A stretch of 64,000 nt of DNA from Ceratobasidium sp. AG-K (taxonomy: Eukaryota > Basidiomycota > Agaricomycetes > Cantharellales > Ceratobasidiaceae). The DNA is taken from assembly GCA_037039685.1 (NCBI GenBank), contig JAWNGF010000001.1, forward strand, positions 4,650,001 through 4,714,000. Direction: 5' to 3'. The notes beneath the pieces were generated by a model, which had not been told where the DNA came from, ran no database searches, and saw nothing but the letters and a program-made list of their open reading frames with translations. Shown here in pieces: positions 22,212 through 32,898 of the stretch. Every line of letters begins with the position of its first letter. Positions within the stretch are counted from its first letter, which is position 1. The position numbers and the translations under genes were made by a program.

Positions 22212-25200
22212 ATGCGCCCTCGCGTCGGGATCGCCCTCGGTCGCCCGTTCAGGACACGCGCTCTCTCGGCGTCTACCTCGACTCGGCAGCCGCGCAGGAT
22301 CCCCCCAGACTTTCCCCGCCGAGCACCTATATATGGACAGACAGCTGTTGACGACTCGGCAGCGCTCGCTCCCAGGACAGAGCCCGACACCGAGCAGGAC
22401 AAGGAGAAGCCCCGTAAGCGCGTAGTAAAATCTCCAGGAAGTCCAAACAAGACCCCGCCCCCTGCGACTCCAACTAAAGTCCCAGTTGGCCCAGAGGCAA
22501 TATGGACGAGCAAGAGCCTGGGTGAAGGAGGCGAGTCTCGTGCTCTGCCCCCAGACGACATGCTGCAGGATGCACTCGCCCAACTGCTAGTGACTCTCCA
22601 ACCCCAAACTCAATATCGTGCGGCCTACGCAAATGGTGGCGTTCCACTTGTAGAACCTACTCTCGCGCTGTATTGTCCAATCGAGGGTGGAGATGTGAGT
22701 ACACCAAAATTTCGCCCCTGACTCAACTAACGCCATTAATAGTATGTCATCGATGATACGGTCAAAGAACTCGCAGCCCGAATCAATGGAGATGTAATAG
22801 TCATCGATGCAGTTCAATTGGCGGCCGGCGAGCACGGCAGCTTTGGTAAAGGTATGTCCTGAAAATCTCTGTGGCCACCTTCTAACCCGGATTTGTAGCC
22901 GCCTCGATCCTCAACTTTCCCCAGAACCCCCTCCACTTTCCCTCTTCCGGCTCACCTAATTCCCGCTCCCGCCCGGTCAACGAAGACCCCGACACAGACG
23001 ACGATGATTTAGAGGACGATGAGCGCGACTCTGAAGTTCACCGAGTCACATTTGGCAACGTCTCGGCCGTCGCAGTCCCCGTACGCTCCGTTCGCGTCCG
23101 AAGCGGGGCCAGTAACCCGTACGCCCCGGCTCCATCCTCTTCGTCGAGCAAGAACACACCCGCAGCCCAATCCGAACTCAAGTTCTTTTTCGAGTCGATT
23201 ATCAACGCGCATGTACCCTCGGCCGGCTCGTCGGGCTCCCTACATCGGCCGAGGATTATCTACCTTCGGGACTTTTCGCTGCTTGCACCGAGTGCACACA
23301 TATGGTACCCCTACCTACTTGCTGCCATTCGCGCACGACGGCAGGGACCACTCCTCCGACCATCCATCCCTGTACCTTTCCCAACAACACTGGTCCTAGG
23401 TGTATCTCCCTCACTCGTACCCACCTTTCCTAGCTCTACTCCGCCCAGCGCGCCCTCTGGTTTAATGAACATGCTGCTGGGACAGCGCAGCCATCGAGTC
23501 ACCCCCACTCCAACGCGAACAGAGACCGGGCACGGAGGCGAAGAACGTGCAGACAGGCTCAGAGACCGCCTACGGAAGTGGTCTCGTAGTGGGTCGATCA
23601 TCAATGACCTCCCTCCGTTCACGTCGCCGTCTTATCGCGGCTCGAATCCTGGTCCGGCAGGATTCATGTCTGCCAATGGGTTCACGAGCATATTCGGAGC
23701 GCACCCGAGCACTGCAGGAGATAGATCGAATGATGCGTTGGGCGACAAGGGCGGAGTTAGTGTGGGCACCGGAAGCAAGAGCGGGTATTTCAGGGTGTGT
23801 GGGGTTGTGCCTGCTATCCGGGATGAAGCGCGGGAGAGGAGTGTACGGAGAGCGCGAAGGGCCGAAGTGAATGCACTTGTGGCGCGGATGGCTGTGGGAG
23901 CTGTTGGGGGAAAGGTCGTTGAAGCACCAGCTACACCGACAATACCAGCCAAACCAGCCAAACAGAAAAAGGAGACGGAAGAAAAGGACAAGAAGGAGCC
24001 CACCGCGGGCTCACAGTCCACAGAAGTTGCGCCAGGGGATAAGATGGTTGAGGACTGGTCACGTAAACTCCTCGACTGGCACGCTGCGCGACGTTTGGCG
24101 GACCGAGCATTGGCGTGCGCAGTTCTCTCAGGCAGCTCTATTACTGAACCGGTCGCGGTTTTAGAGGAGGTTACACCGCCTCCAGAGACTTCCGAGGAAG
24201 CGGCTGCTACCAATAGTATGCCACCGCCAACGGCTGTCAGCTGGGACGCGATCAGGACTGCATGGGACGCTGTACGGCTCTCTTTGGGCTATGGAGAAAA
24301 GCTGGCAGACGGGGCTACTGAGGCGTCTACCCCGGCGGCTCCCGAGTCCACTACCGCTCCTACTCCCCTTATACCACCAACGCTTCCGGCCCCTGCCCCA
24401 GCTTCGTCATCCTCAACTCCAACAGTACCCAAATGGTCTGGAATCGGATCTCCACGCGAACCCGTGCCATGGATAGACGCTGCGCTAGCTCCGCCTACAA
24501 TTCTGCACATCGGCAAGCCTCCGGAGCCAGGAGCTGAAGACGAGGTTGTAGAAGAGATTAAAAACGACCCGGACCTCGATACGCATGAGGAACGGTTATT
24601 AGGGTGTATTGTCAACCCAGGCAAGTCCTCCAAATCCCCAACATCTACCCTCGTACTTATTGGTTCCATGTAGCCGAGCTCCAAACAACGTTCTCACAGG
24701 TTCATCTTCCTGACACAACCATTGATAGTGTGCGCACACTCGTGTCACTCCCACTACTTTACCCTGCTGCCTTCCGGTCCGGTATACTCGCCCAACATGC
24801 GATGACCGGAGCACTGTTATTCGGCCCTCCTGGAACGGGCAAGACGTTACTTGCGCGGGCATTGGCCAAGGAGAGTGGGGCGCGGATGATGGTGGTGAAG
24901 CCATCAGACGTCATGGACATGGCAAGCACCATACTCATCTATCATAGGGGCAATATTCTTATTAGCACAACAGTACGTCGGCGAAGGCGAAAAACTCGTG
25001 AGAAGCGTGTTCTCGCTCGCAAGGCGCCTCTCGCCCTGCATCGTCTTTCTGGACGAAATTGACGCGCTTCTGGGCGCACGGTCATCCCGTGACACGGGCG
25101 GAGCGGCATCAGCCCATCGAGGACTTGTGACCGAATTTATGCAAGAAATGGATGGTCTTCGTTCTTCAGCTTCGTCCAACATTGTCGTCGTTGGTGCCAC

Positions 25201-25979
25201 GAACAGACCGTTCGATCTCGATGATGCAGTCTTGCGACGGCTCCCTCGACGACTGTTGATCGACCTCCCAGGGGTAGACGAACGGGAGGCAATTTTGAAT
25301 ATTATGTTGAGGGGAGAGGAGGTATCTAGCGATGTGGATGTCAAGGCGCTCGCGAAACAAACTGAAGGGTTTAGCGGGAGCGATTTGAAGAGTGAGTGTA
25401 TGCGATTCTGGTTGGGTCCTGTCGATTGACATGTTCGTAGATCTGGTGGTGTCCGCTGCCCTCGATGCTGTCAAGGAAAAGGTTGAGCTGCCATGGAGGA
25501 CCGGGAGTGCGTTTGAAAAGAAGAAGGAAGTGGCAAATGGGGAGAAGACAGTGGATGTGTCGACTGTGGAGGCAACTAATGTCGCACCTGATGCGACAAG
25601 TACGGAAACGCCTGTTCCTGGTACACGAGCCGTCTCGGAGCCTGCGTCCGACACTTCGGTCTCGACTGAAGCGCCTACGGCTGAGGAACCCACATCTGGA
25701 CCCAAACCAACTGAGCCCAAACCTGCTACTGAAGCTCCTGCCGCGCCCTCTCGTACGCTAACTAGCCGCCACTTTACCCGTGCCCTCAAAGAAATTACAC
25801 CATCCGCGTCTGAAGCACTCGGCACACTCGCTGACCTACGCAAGTGGAACGCCGAGTTTGGAGGTGGAGAAAGGAAAAAGTTGGCCAAGGCTTGGGGTGG
25901 TCGGTTTGGGTTTGGTGGGAGCGGCAAAAAGCCGAGTGAGGAAGGCGCTGGACGTGTTGTCAGAGAAGATGCCGAATAA
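22212..25979 (+). CDS. Mitochondrial AAA+ ATPase, Msp1/ATAD1-like ATPase domain with long low-complexity N-terminal half
   Basis: A protein of about 1,170 residues. The N-terminus, MRPRVGIALGRPFRTRALSA, is Arg-rich and acid-free, a good mitochondrial presequence. A conserved region DTVKELAARINGDVIVIDAV leads into a long Pro/Ser/Ala-rich stretch (about 22900-24550). The AAA module begins near residue 820 with LLFGPPGTGKTLLARALAKE (Walker A). VKPSDVMDM-YVGEGEKLVR, CIVFLDEIDALLGARSS (Walker B), VVGATNRPFDLDDAV (sensor 1) and LRRLPRR (arginine finger region) follow. The end is LRKWNAEFGG followed by a charged tail. Domain order resembles Msp1-type meiotic-clade ATPases, but substrate and exact role are unknown to me. 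Two introns (24621-24673 and 24922-24973) have GC donors. I rate the AAA assignment as sure and the Msp1-like label as moderate. Confidence 0.85.
24621..24673 (+). other. GC-AG intron in the AAA ATPase gene (first)
   Basis: A 53-nt intron CCCAG|GCAAGTCC...CCATGTAG|CCGAG. It joins GCIVNP to AELQTTFSQVHLP. No GT donor nearby gives the frame. Confidence 0.8.
24922..24973 (+). other. GC-AG intron in the AAA ATPase gene (second)
   Basis: A 52-nt intron ATG|GCAAGC...CAACAG|TACGTC. It splits the conserved SDVMDM/YVGEGEKLVR block, so its borders are fixed by protein conservation. Confidence 0.8.
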
Positions 25980-26199
25980 TTGTGAAGAGCGGTTAGAGGG
26001 TCGGTTTGGCATTTAGATATGTAGTCAAATTTTCATATATGGCCACACGTGCGTCTTTGAGAGTATGCGGCGCAATGCGGGAACGCACATACATCGACTT
26101 TGGAATGGAGGTTTCAGGCTTCGGGATCAACTTTGGGACACGTGATTGTTAGCCACTTGGCTCTCCCCACCACTGACCAAGGGTTCTTATATTCATCCC

Positions 26200-26978
26200 A
26201 TGTCTACACCTGCTTCAACGCCGACTCCGGCCCGTGCGGCCACTTCCACTCCTCAAACCACTTCCACTGCTACTCTACCAACTATCACAGTTCCGACACC
26301 CACCGGTGCACCAACAACTACCCCGCAATACTATGCAACTCAGCACCCGCCCTTTCGCCCACCAATTCAATTCACTACCACGCCGGGGCCACCGCTCACT
26401 CCTCGTCCCTCGACGACAACTAGTCTTGCCTCTACTTCAACTGCACGCCCTGCCACAACAGCGTCTCCGTACGCGACAACAGCGGCTGCCCGTCCGGCTG
26501 CCCCTGCGGCGAGCTTTGTTTCGAGTGTGGCAGGTGCAAAACAAGTCAAGAAAGCACCAGCACTGAAAGGAACTTTTGTCAAAGATCGTAAGTCTCGTGC
26601 TGCTCCGGCTGTCAATGCCGTACTCATTCTGCTTAGTTCGACCAATGATGTACGCGTTTGGGGACCACTCGAATCCCGCCCCAGATTCAGTATCGGTTAT
26701 GGAGGAGATACTTATGGATTATATGACTGACGTTGTGAGTTTTCACTCTAGTTTACGTCTGTGGTTTGGGTTTGAGTTATCTTGCTGCAAAATAGTGCAC
26801 CACAGCAATGAAAAAGACAAAGAAGACCAACATCCAAATTGACGGTTTACGGGAAGCCTTGTCACACCCAGCAGATGCCAAGAAACTGGCGCGTATGGAA
26901 GAGCTATTATTTATGCAAGAAGACATCAAGCGTGCTAGAGCCCAGTTCAACGAAAAGGATGACCGAGCAGCACCGTAG
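26200..26978 (+). CDS. TAF13: TFIID subunit TAF13
   Basis: TAF13 is a histone-fold subunit that pairs with TAF11 in general transcription factor TFIID. The C-terminal histone fold reads LRPMMYAFGDHSNPAPDSV, VMEEILMDYMTDV, KKTKKTNIQIDGLREALSHP and LARMEELLFMQEDIKRARAQ. This lines up with human TAF13 (LRCMMYGFGD...). The start ATG (26200-26202) opens about 125 residues of Thr/Pro/Ala-rich low-complexity sequence that the human protein lacks. The Leu of LRPMMY is split over the intron (phase 1), so the frame is sound despite an apparent missing base at first glance. The 3' end converges with the RRM gene, leaving 67 bp between stop codons. Confidence 0.93.
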
Positions 26979-27045
26979 AGTGGCTTCAAATTTCCCAGAC
27001 AACATGCCCAGATACATTGTATTCGGGGCAAGAAATACGTGGTTT

Positions 27046-27702
27046 CTACTCCTCCATCGCATCTTCGCGGGTAGCGGCTTGAGGGGCTTGTCCCTTGCTC
27101 TCCTCCAGCGGTTTTGAATGTTCCTTGAGCCACTCCTCGGACTCCCAGACTGTTTTTTTTTTGTAGATGTAGCCTTTAGAAAACGCCCGGAATACTACTT
27201 CAATTAAGACTAGCTTACCTGCACGATTGGGGTTTGCCTCTACCTTCATGGCCTTTGCAATGTTCACCTTGACTACCTTGTCATGAATGACGCTATTTCA
27301 TGAAATGTCTGAGTTTGAGTTCGAGAAACGAATCAAGAGAAACAACCGCTTACTTTAGGTCCATGTTATCTATCGCGTCCTGAGCATCTGCTGGCGAGGA
27401 AAATGTGATGAACGCGAAACCTCGGTGGCCCGTGGCTATATAACGTTCTGTAAATCCTACAGTGCAAAATTTCGGCGCAGACGACACTTACGGGGCTGAT
27501 CCCTATGTATGGTTGGCGCAGGGGGGATTTGTATGTCAAGTATGTCACCTAGCCAAGACCCGTTAGTTCAACTTGGGTTATGTTGGATGTGCGTCAACTA
27601 ACCAAACGCCGAGAAGGTTTCCATCAGTTCGGTCTCGTTGGAGTCTTCGTGCAATCCTCCGACATAGATGGTTTGTTTTCGTTTTGTGCCATCGTAGTCC
27701 AT
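27046..27702 (-). CDS. RRM protein related to the N-terminal RNA-binding domain of cyclophilin E (PPIE)
   Basis: A single RNA-recognition motif: RNP2 TIYVGGLHED, RNP1 HRGFAFITFSS, AIDNMDLNVIHDKVVKVNIAK. A conserved tail VWESEEWLKEHSKPLEE follows, corresponding to the linker after the RRM of human PPIE (VWSDDDWLKKFSGKTLEEN). No cyclophilin domain follows; the protein ends in an acidic ATREDAMEE. PPIE is a spliceosome-associated protein, so a role in RNA processing is likely but inferred. The start ATG (27700-27702) gives MDYDGTKRKQ. The last intron has an acceptor preceded by nine A residues instead of pyrimidines (about 27155-27165). Confidence 0.85.
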
Positions 27703-27884
27703 AGTGAGAGCTTAATTAGCGCCAAACTGCCGAGTTGGCTTTGGAATTTCGATCACGTGGCGGAAACCAAACAATTCCCGCCCGTGGTGGGGTGAAGCTT
27801 TTAATTGTAGTTATGAAAGAGAGGAATAAACATGAGCATTATAGCTTGAGGTAAATATATAGCCATCACATATAATTTACTCCA

Positions 27885-29282
27885 TCACTTGCGACGTGAG
27901 CCACGCTTTGCACCTTTTGGCTGGGATGGCTCGGGATCCGTTTGTTGTGTCGATGGGACGCGTCGACTAGGTTGGTTGTGAGTGGAGGGATGAAACGTAA
28001 TTTTCTGGTCTTACCTTTTAACTTTTTTGCCTGCTGCCTTGCCTGCCCTTTCGTCGACCTCCATTTCATCTCCACTGGGCTCCTCTTCTTCGGGTTCTGC
28101 CTCAGCCTCGGCATCTTCATCCATGCCTTCTGCCTCGGCATCTTCTTCCTCCTCCTCAGCGCCCCTATTAGCTCGCCTATGTGTTCCCCTCTGACGCCGT
28201 CCTCCCCGATCTTCCGAACATCCTCTTCAGCCCAGCTGCTCCCACATTGTGGACACTTGAGAGCTCGATCGCGTTGCGCACGAACCCATGCTTTGTAGCA
28301 GTGAAAGTGTAGTCTTGCGGCACAATTGTTCGTACGACAAGCAACACCTTTCGTTACTGGCTCCTAGGAACAATAGTAGATACGTGAGGGCAACTTAGTG
28401 TAAGCAACACTTACAAGGCAGGTCGTACACTCTAAATATTCTTCTGGATACGTCTCGCGTAGATAACCCTGTAGCTCTAGCAAGGTACGAGGGGTCAATG
28501 AATATCTTCCTCGTCTAAAATTCTGGATTAGTTTCAGTTCAGTTTCACAGCTGAATACGTACTTGCTCTTCATGAGCCACCCCTTGGCAATAAAACTTGA
28601 CAGAAGATGCTCGGCCTCTGCCTTGGTAATGGCCTTGCCTTGCAAATGAGAGACTTCACGCAACGCAGCCATCGCAGGGATCGAATAAGCGTTATTGTCG
28701 GAGAGCATAATTTGTTCAACCTATAGCCCAAGTAAATCGCGCAATCAGACAGGTTACACATGACTTACGACTAGCTTGAAGTATTGTATTTCGGTCGCAT
28801 TATACTCTGTGGCCAGCATTGTGGCGGCGTCCTGTTTTGTGTTGATCTACGGTGACAGGCTCGTGAGTCCATACGCCTTATTCCTATAATTTGGTTGCTT
28901 ACTATAGCCCAAAGAGTTTCTCCAGTGCATTCGTCTTTGGTGCTACTAAAGCGAAGATCAAACTTTTCAATCTAATAGCGTGATTAGTCTCAACCAGACT
29001 GGCCAGAACGAGGCAAACTCACATCATTGTTGATTTCTGCAACGAAACTCTTCCCGCCATCCGACACAAACTCAGCTTCGGTGTACGGTGGTTCAAGCGT
29101 GGTATTTAATTCTATGTAGTATTAAACAGATTGAAATGGAAAGCCCTTTGGATAAAGTACGAACCTTGAGTAGCCTCCATACACTTGAGAAATAAGAGTT
29201 TTGCCGTGGCGTCTGATACCCATCTCCTTTGCAACATCGCCTGGAGGAATAGGCGTTTATAGTCGCTTTTGCTAACTGTCAT
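27885..29282 (-). CDS. NSE1: Nse1-like subunit of the SMC5/6 complex (RING-type)
   Basis: Nse1 is a RING-like subunit of the SMC5-SMC6 DNA-repair complex, working with Nse3/Nse4. I read SKSDYKRLFLQAMLQRRWVS at the N-terminus and winged-helix-like LLSSFIAKGWLMKSKYVF and RYSLTPRTLLELQGYLRETY. A C-terminal variant RING follows: CLVSVAYTKL region, GVACRTNNCAARLHFHCYKA, then LKCPQCGSSWAEEDV. I chose the ATG at 29280-29282 because it sits just before the conserved SDYKRLFLQ; the frame stays open to an ATG at 29414. After the RING the frame must shift by one at the CCCC run 28162-28165 (plus strand) to read an acidic AEEEEEDAEAEG tail that continues in phase into a final exon ending GAKRGSRRK. Unshifted, the tail is lysine/arginine-rich and less plausible. 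Confidence 0.82.
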
Positions 29283-29419
29283 GATAATCGACGCGTGAGC
29301 GAGGTAAACAAGGTTCTGACTTGGCAGAGCCACAAGATGATCCTCGATCACATGACGCGATGGGTCGCATATGGTTAAATTCAAGTCATGAGTAATCCCT
29401 CTACCCACCATCATCTACC
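29283..29419. promoter_or_regulatory. Shared NSE1/TXNL1 upstream region
   Basis: 137 bp separate the two divergent start codons. It contains CGATCACATGACGCG at about 29345. It must hold both core promoters unless NSE1 starts further upstream (29414). Confidence 0.4.
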
Positions 29420-30690
29420 ATGGCGTTCCTCAGACATATTAATAACACTGCTGATTTAGTGAGAGCAGCTCTAATGGCATCATCTCATATATCTAATTGC
29501 GAGCATAGGATACAATTTTGACCAATAAAGCCTCGGGTTTGGTGGTGATTGATTTCCACGCCAGTTGGTGTGGTCCATGCCATATGATTGCACCCTTCTA
29601 CAACGAGCTCAGTCAAAAAGTGGGATTTATTACGTGTATTCTAGCATTTACTCACCATTTTTGCCAGTATACCCACGTTGCGTTTGCTAAAGTTGATGTT
29701 GATGCAGTTCCTGATGTTGCCAAAAGGCAAGCTTTCTATCTGGCTGCTGGTTCATTGAACTAACTCTGTCATTTTGAAGGGTAAGCCTAAACCGCAGACG
29801 TTCTTATCGCGTTGTTCAAACATAATCAACGCAGTACAACGTAACAGCCATGCCTACTTTTGTGTTAATCAAGAACAAGGCGGTTGTACAAACCATTCGT
29901 GGTGCTGACAAAGCAACTTTGGGCTCTGCTGTGGAGACTCACGCACCTCCCGCACCCGCACCCACTTCTTTGGGTGAAGGATCGTCAAAAGATGAATCTG
30001 CAGCTTCGAAAGATGTTCGTGCCTTAGAGTGTAGCCAGTAATAGCTTGCTAACTTGGACTTCTAACAGGTTTCTCTTCTCGAATACCTTGACTCTACTCA
30101 GCTAAATTGCCTGAACGAATCTGACACACACAACATCAAGAGTATACTAGGCAATAAAACGTTCAACACCGGAAAATCATACCTGGAAAGTGATTCGGAC
30201 GAGCAACTACTGATTAACCTCTATGTAAGTCTATGACCTACACATAGGTTGTTCATGGGTTCGAATATGGTCCTTTTCATAGTTCAACCAAGCCGTTCGC
30301 ATCCGATCGATTGTTATTCACACAGCCGATGCATCCCACGCTCCCAAATCCATTAAACTCGCCATTAACCGGCCAGCGCTCGGGTTTGAGGATGTAGAAT
30401 CTGCTACCGAACCAGAAATGGCCCAAGTAATTGAAGAATTGTCTCCAGATGATATCGCAAACTCCCGTCGGATTGCATTACGCTACGTACGGTTCCAGTC
30501 CGTTCAGAGTCTGCATGTGAGTCTCTTTACCTCAGTGGATGTAGAATGTAGTAGTACTTATAAACGTTATTAGATTTTCGTAGCCTCCAATCAAGGCGCC
30601 CAGGACGAAACACGGATCAATGGCATTGACGTTTTTGGCCAACCTGTTGAAACAACCAAAATGTCTGCGTTTAGAGCTGGCGAAGAGTAG
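29420..30690 (+). CDS. TXNL1-type thioredoxin with C-terminal PITH domain
   Basis: Thioredoxin-like redox protein associated with the 26S proteasome in other eukaryotes. The start [13 protein letters not shown] joins [20 protein letters not shown] and the active site WCGPC, then [31 protein letters not shown] (thioredoxin fold complete with cis-Pro). After a Pro/Ala-rich linker the PITH domain reads [51 protein letters not shown] and [22 protein letters not shown]. The stop is at 30688-30690. The VAKR/YNV junction cannot be made with a single intron in frame. It works exactly if a lone G at 29780 is an exon between introns 29727-29779 and 29781-29834 (see findings). Confidence 0.93.
29727..29834 (+). 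other. Two abutting introns around a 1-nt micro-exon
   Basis: Intron a (29727-29779, 53 nt) has donor AG|GCAAGC, CTAAC branch site and acceptor TTTTGAAG. The exon is G at 29780. Intron b (29781-29834, 54 nt) has donor GTAAGC and acceptor AACGCAG. Splicing gives AA-AG-G-TAC, that is Lys-Arg-Tyr in frame. Confidence 0.65.
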
Positions 30691-30849
30691 ACAAGTGATA
30701 GGGTTATTTCTGAACCTCAGTTGCTTCTACCAGTCACAAGTCTTGTTACCCACGCACGTATTGGCAGCGAAATCGTGAAATTAAAATAAATTACATCAAC
30801 CCCGCCCAACGTTAACTACTCGATATACGAGTTAACAATATGTCAAGTT

Positions 30850-32140
30850 CTACAATAGAGATGGAGTATTCTCAGCAAAGTATTCATGGTTGTCGGCGTT
30901 GTCGATTGCTTGGTCCGGGGTTGACTGGGCCAATGCCTGGGCACCCGCCTGGCCATATACATGGTCATCAGTCCCTCCATTCTCATCGTCGCCATTGACC
31001 GTAAAGTGGGACTGCTCGTGAACAATCGTTCCGGCGCGCGAATCCGTGCCAGTGCTGAACACCGAGACTCTATTTAACAACCGCGACATTGATGATAGTC
31101 CTTGACTTACTTGGACGTTCCCCAGAAAGCGGCACACAAATAAACGTACCCAGGTTCGCTCTGGAATACGTAGGCATATGCGTTATCCTCCGTGCACGTG
31201 CAGTCATAAGTGGTCGAAGTTGCATCGGTTCCAATATTAGCATAGTGGGACCGGACCTTGCTGAGACGCGACGAATCAAAGGAGCCGAACCAGGTCTAAT
31301 AATTTCGTTAGCTTGGTGTGTATTTTAGTCCGTGGTTTCTGCGCATACATACCGTATATCGCTCAGTTCCATTAGAAATACCATCAAGGTAGCTAATCGC
31401 GTTCGCGACATACTCGTTCGCAGAGTTGGCAGCGGCAGCAATCTGCGTCTGGCGAGCCTCAGAGCAGCCCGTGTAGCCAATCGCCCGGCGAGCGATTCCT
31501 TGTCTGTTGTGACTTGGACGGTTCTTGAGAGAGACCAAAGACCCACCGAGCTTGAAGATATTTGATTCAGTCTCGGCGGTCACCACAGCAAGCTTGCCAT
31601 TGGCGTCAACGTATTGGAATATGTTACTAGCAGTAAACTAGGGCAATGGGAATGTCAATCAAAGTCTCACCACACCAGAGCTTACTCACGTTGTAGTTGC
31701 CAGCACCAGAACGGGTAAAGTTGTATACACCAGCGAGGTCGTGGGTTAACTTGAACGACTCTCCAGGGGCGAGAATAGTGAACTTGGAGTCATTGCCCGA
31801 CTTCAGTGCCAGCTCTGGGGAACTGTTTGAAAATCGGATCAACTACGCCGCGAGCCCTGTACTGCGCTCTCACTTACTATTTGATCTTGATTCCAGTGAA
31901 TGATGGTCGGCCAGCGCTGCTCTTGATGCTGAACGAGTTTGTCTTCCAGGGACTGAGGATAGTGCTGGGGTCGTTTAGCAGCTTGACGCTCTCGGAGCCG
32001 GTGTTGGTAACGGTTGTTGTAACAGCAAGGTTGTCAACATCAGTTATGCTGGATGGGCCATTAACGGTGAGTTTAAGAGAAGGAGCAGCTGCAGCGCATG
32101 CAGCCAGCGTGAGAATAAGAGCAGACGTGGCCGAGTGCAT
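30850..32140 (-). CDS. Secreted M35 metalloendopeptidase (peptidyl-Lys type), copy 1
   Basis: Aspzincin zinc protease of the deuterolysin/peptidyl-Lys metalloendopeptidase family, secreted to digest protein. The start ATG (32138-32140) gives a signal peptide [21 protein letters not shown] beta-rich pro-region follows ([17 protein letters not shown]...[19 protein letters not shown]). The catalytic domain starts near [13 protein letters not shown], with [13 protein letters not shown] and [10 protein letters not shown], then [14 protein letters not shown] and GTDDHVYG. These give the HExxH and GTxDxxYG zinc motifs. Between them this copy has four extra residues (DDEN) compared with copy 2. A TATA-like TATATAAAAG lies about 55 bp upstream of the ATG on the minus strand. 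Closest relative in view is the tandem copy at 32899-34159. Confidence 0.93.
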
Positions 32141-32898
32141 AGCGTATAGGTGTGGGTAAGTTGGCTCATACAGGAGGGAACCGCAGCTTTTATATATGCG
32201 CACTCGGGAAGTATTGGTCATGTCGCTACCCAGCCATCCCGTTGTCGTTACCTCCAAGACCAAAACAGATACGTCACATCGAAGTTTGCCAATGAACTTC
32301 CCATTTTCGGGACTACCTGTTGCTATATTAGAACGCCTAGCGCGATGAGTCTGAACGTCGACCAGAGTTGAAATCGCTGAAAGTTCGAAGTTCTAGTACC
32401 AATGGTCGTTAGGCGGGGGATATTGGATGCATTGTATGCACTCTTCCCATGAACATCAGCTGATCGCATCCGCTAGCAGCAATGATGAAATAATTTTATA
32501 GCCTAGGGCCGCCCCTTATATTGTACTTTCGATCAACGAGCCCTGGTTTGTGTTCCTAAATGGATTGGATGCATAAACGGTACACTCACGAGCCTTATTG
32601 AAGCACGTGTGCAAAACTCGGTGGTGGATCGTATTACGCAGCACAGGTGACTCGGCGGCAAGCGCAAAATAAAGACACTTTTGCCACACGGTCTACTACG
32701 TAAGCGAAGCTTCGAAGGAAGCGACAGTTCCGTTTCACGCTTGTTTCGGCCGAAGCCTGAAGGATGGAGGCTGACTTAGAAACCAGCACATATGAGAAGA
32801 AGAAACAATTGCTCGATTGAAACATGTTCATCTAGCGATATTCACATGCTGCAAGTGCCATATGCCTGGTGTAGTATTTTACCGCCTTTTTGAGCACT
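32141..32898. other. Intergenic between the two M35 genes
   Basis: 758 bp. Holds the copy-1 core promoter (GCTTTTATATATGCGCAC at about 32189-32206) and the copy-2 3' UTR. No further gene was seen. Confidence 0.5.

Noticed and set aside
26640..26660. Apparent missing base at the start of the TAF13 histone-fold exon (reads FDQ then a stop)
   Set aside because: The preceding exon ends in phase 1, giving LRPMMYAFGD, which matches human TAF13 LRCMMYGFGD; no frameshift.
27866..28165. Lys/Arg-rich C-terminal tail of NSE1 in the unshifted frame
   Set aside because: The shifted frame gives an acidic tail that splices in phase to a final exon ending GAKRGSRRK; the basic version runs through that intron.
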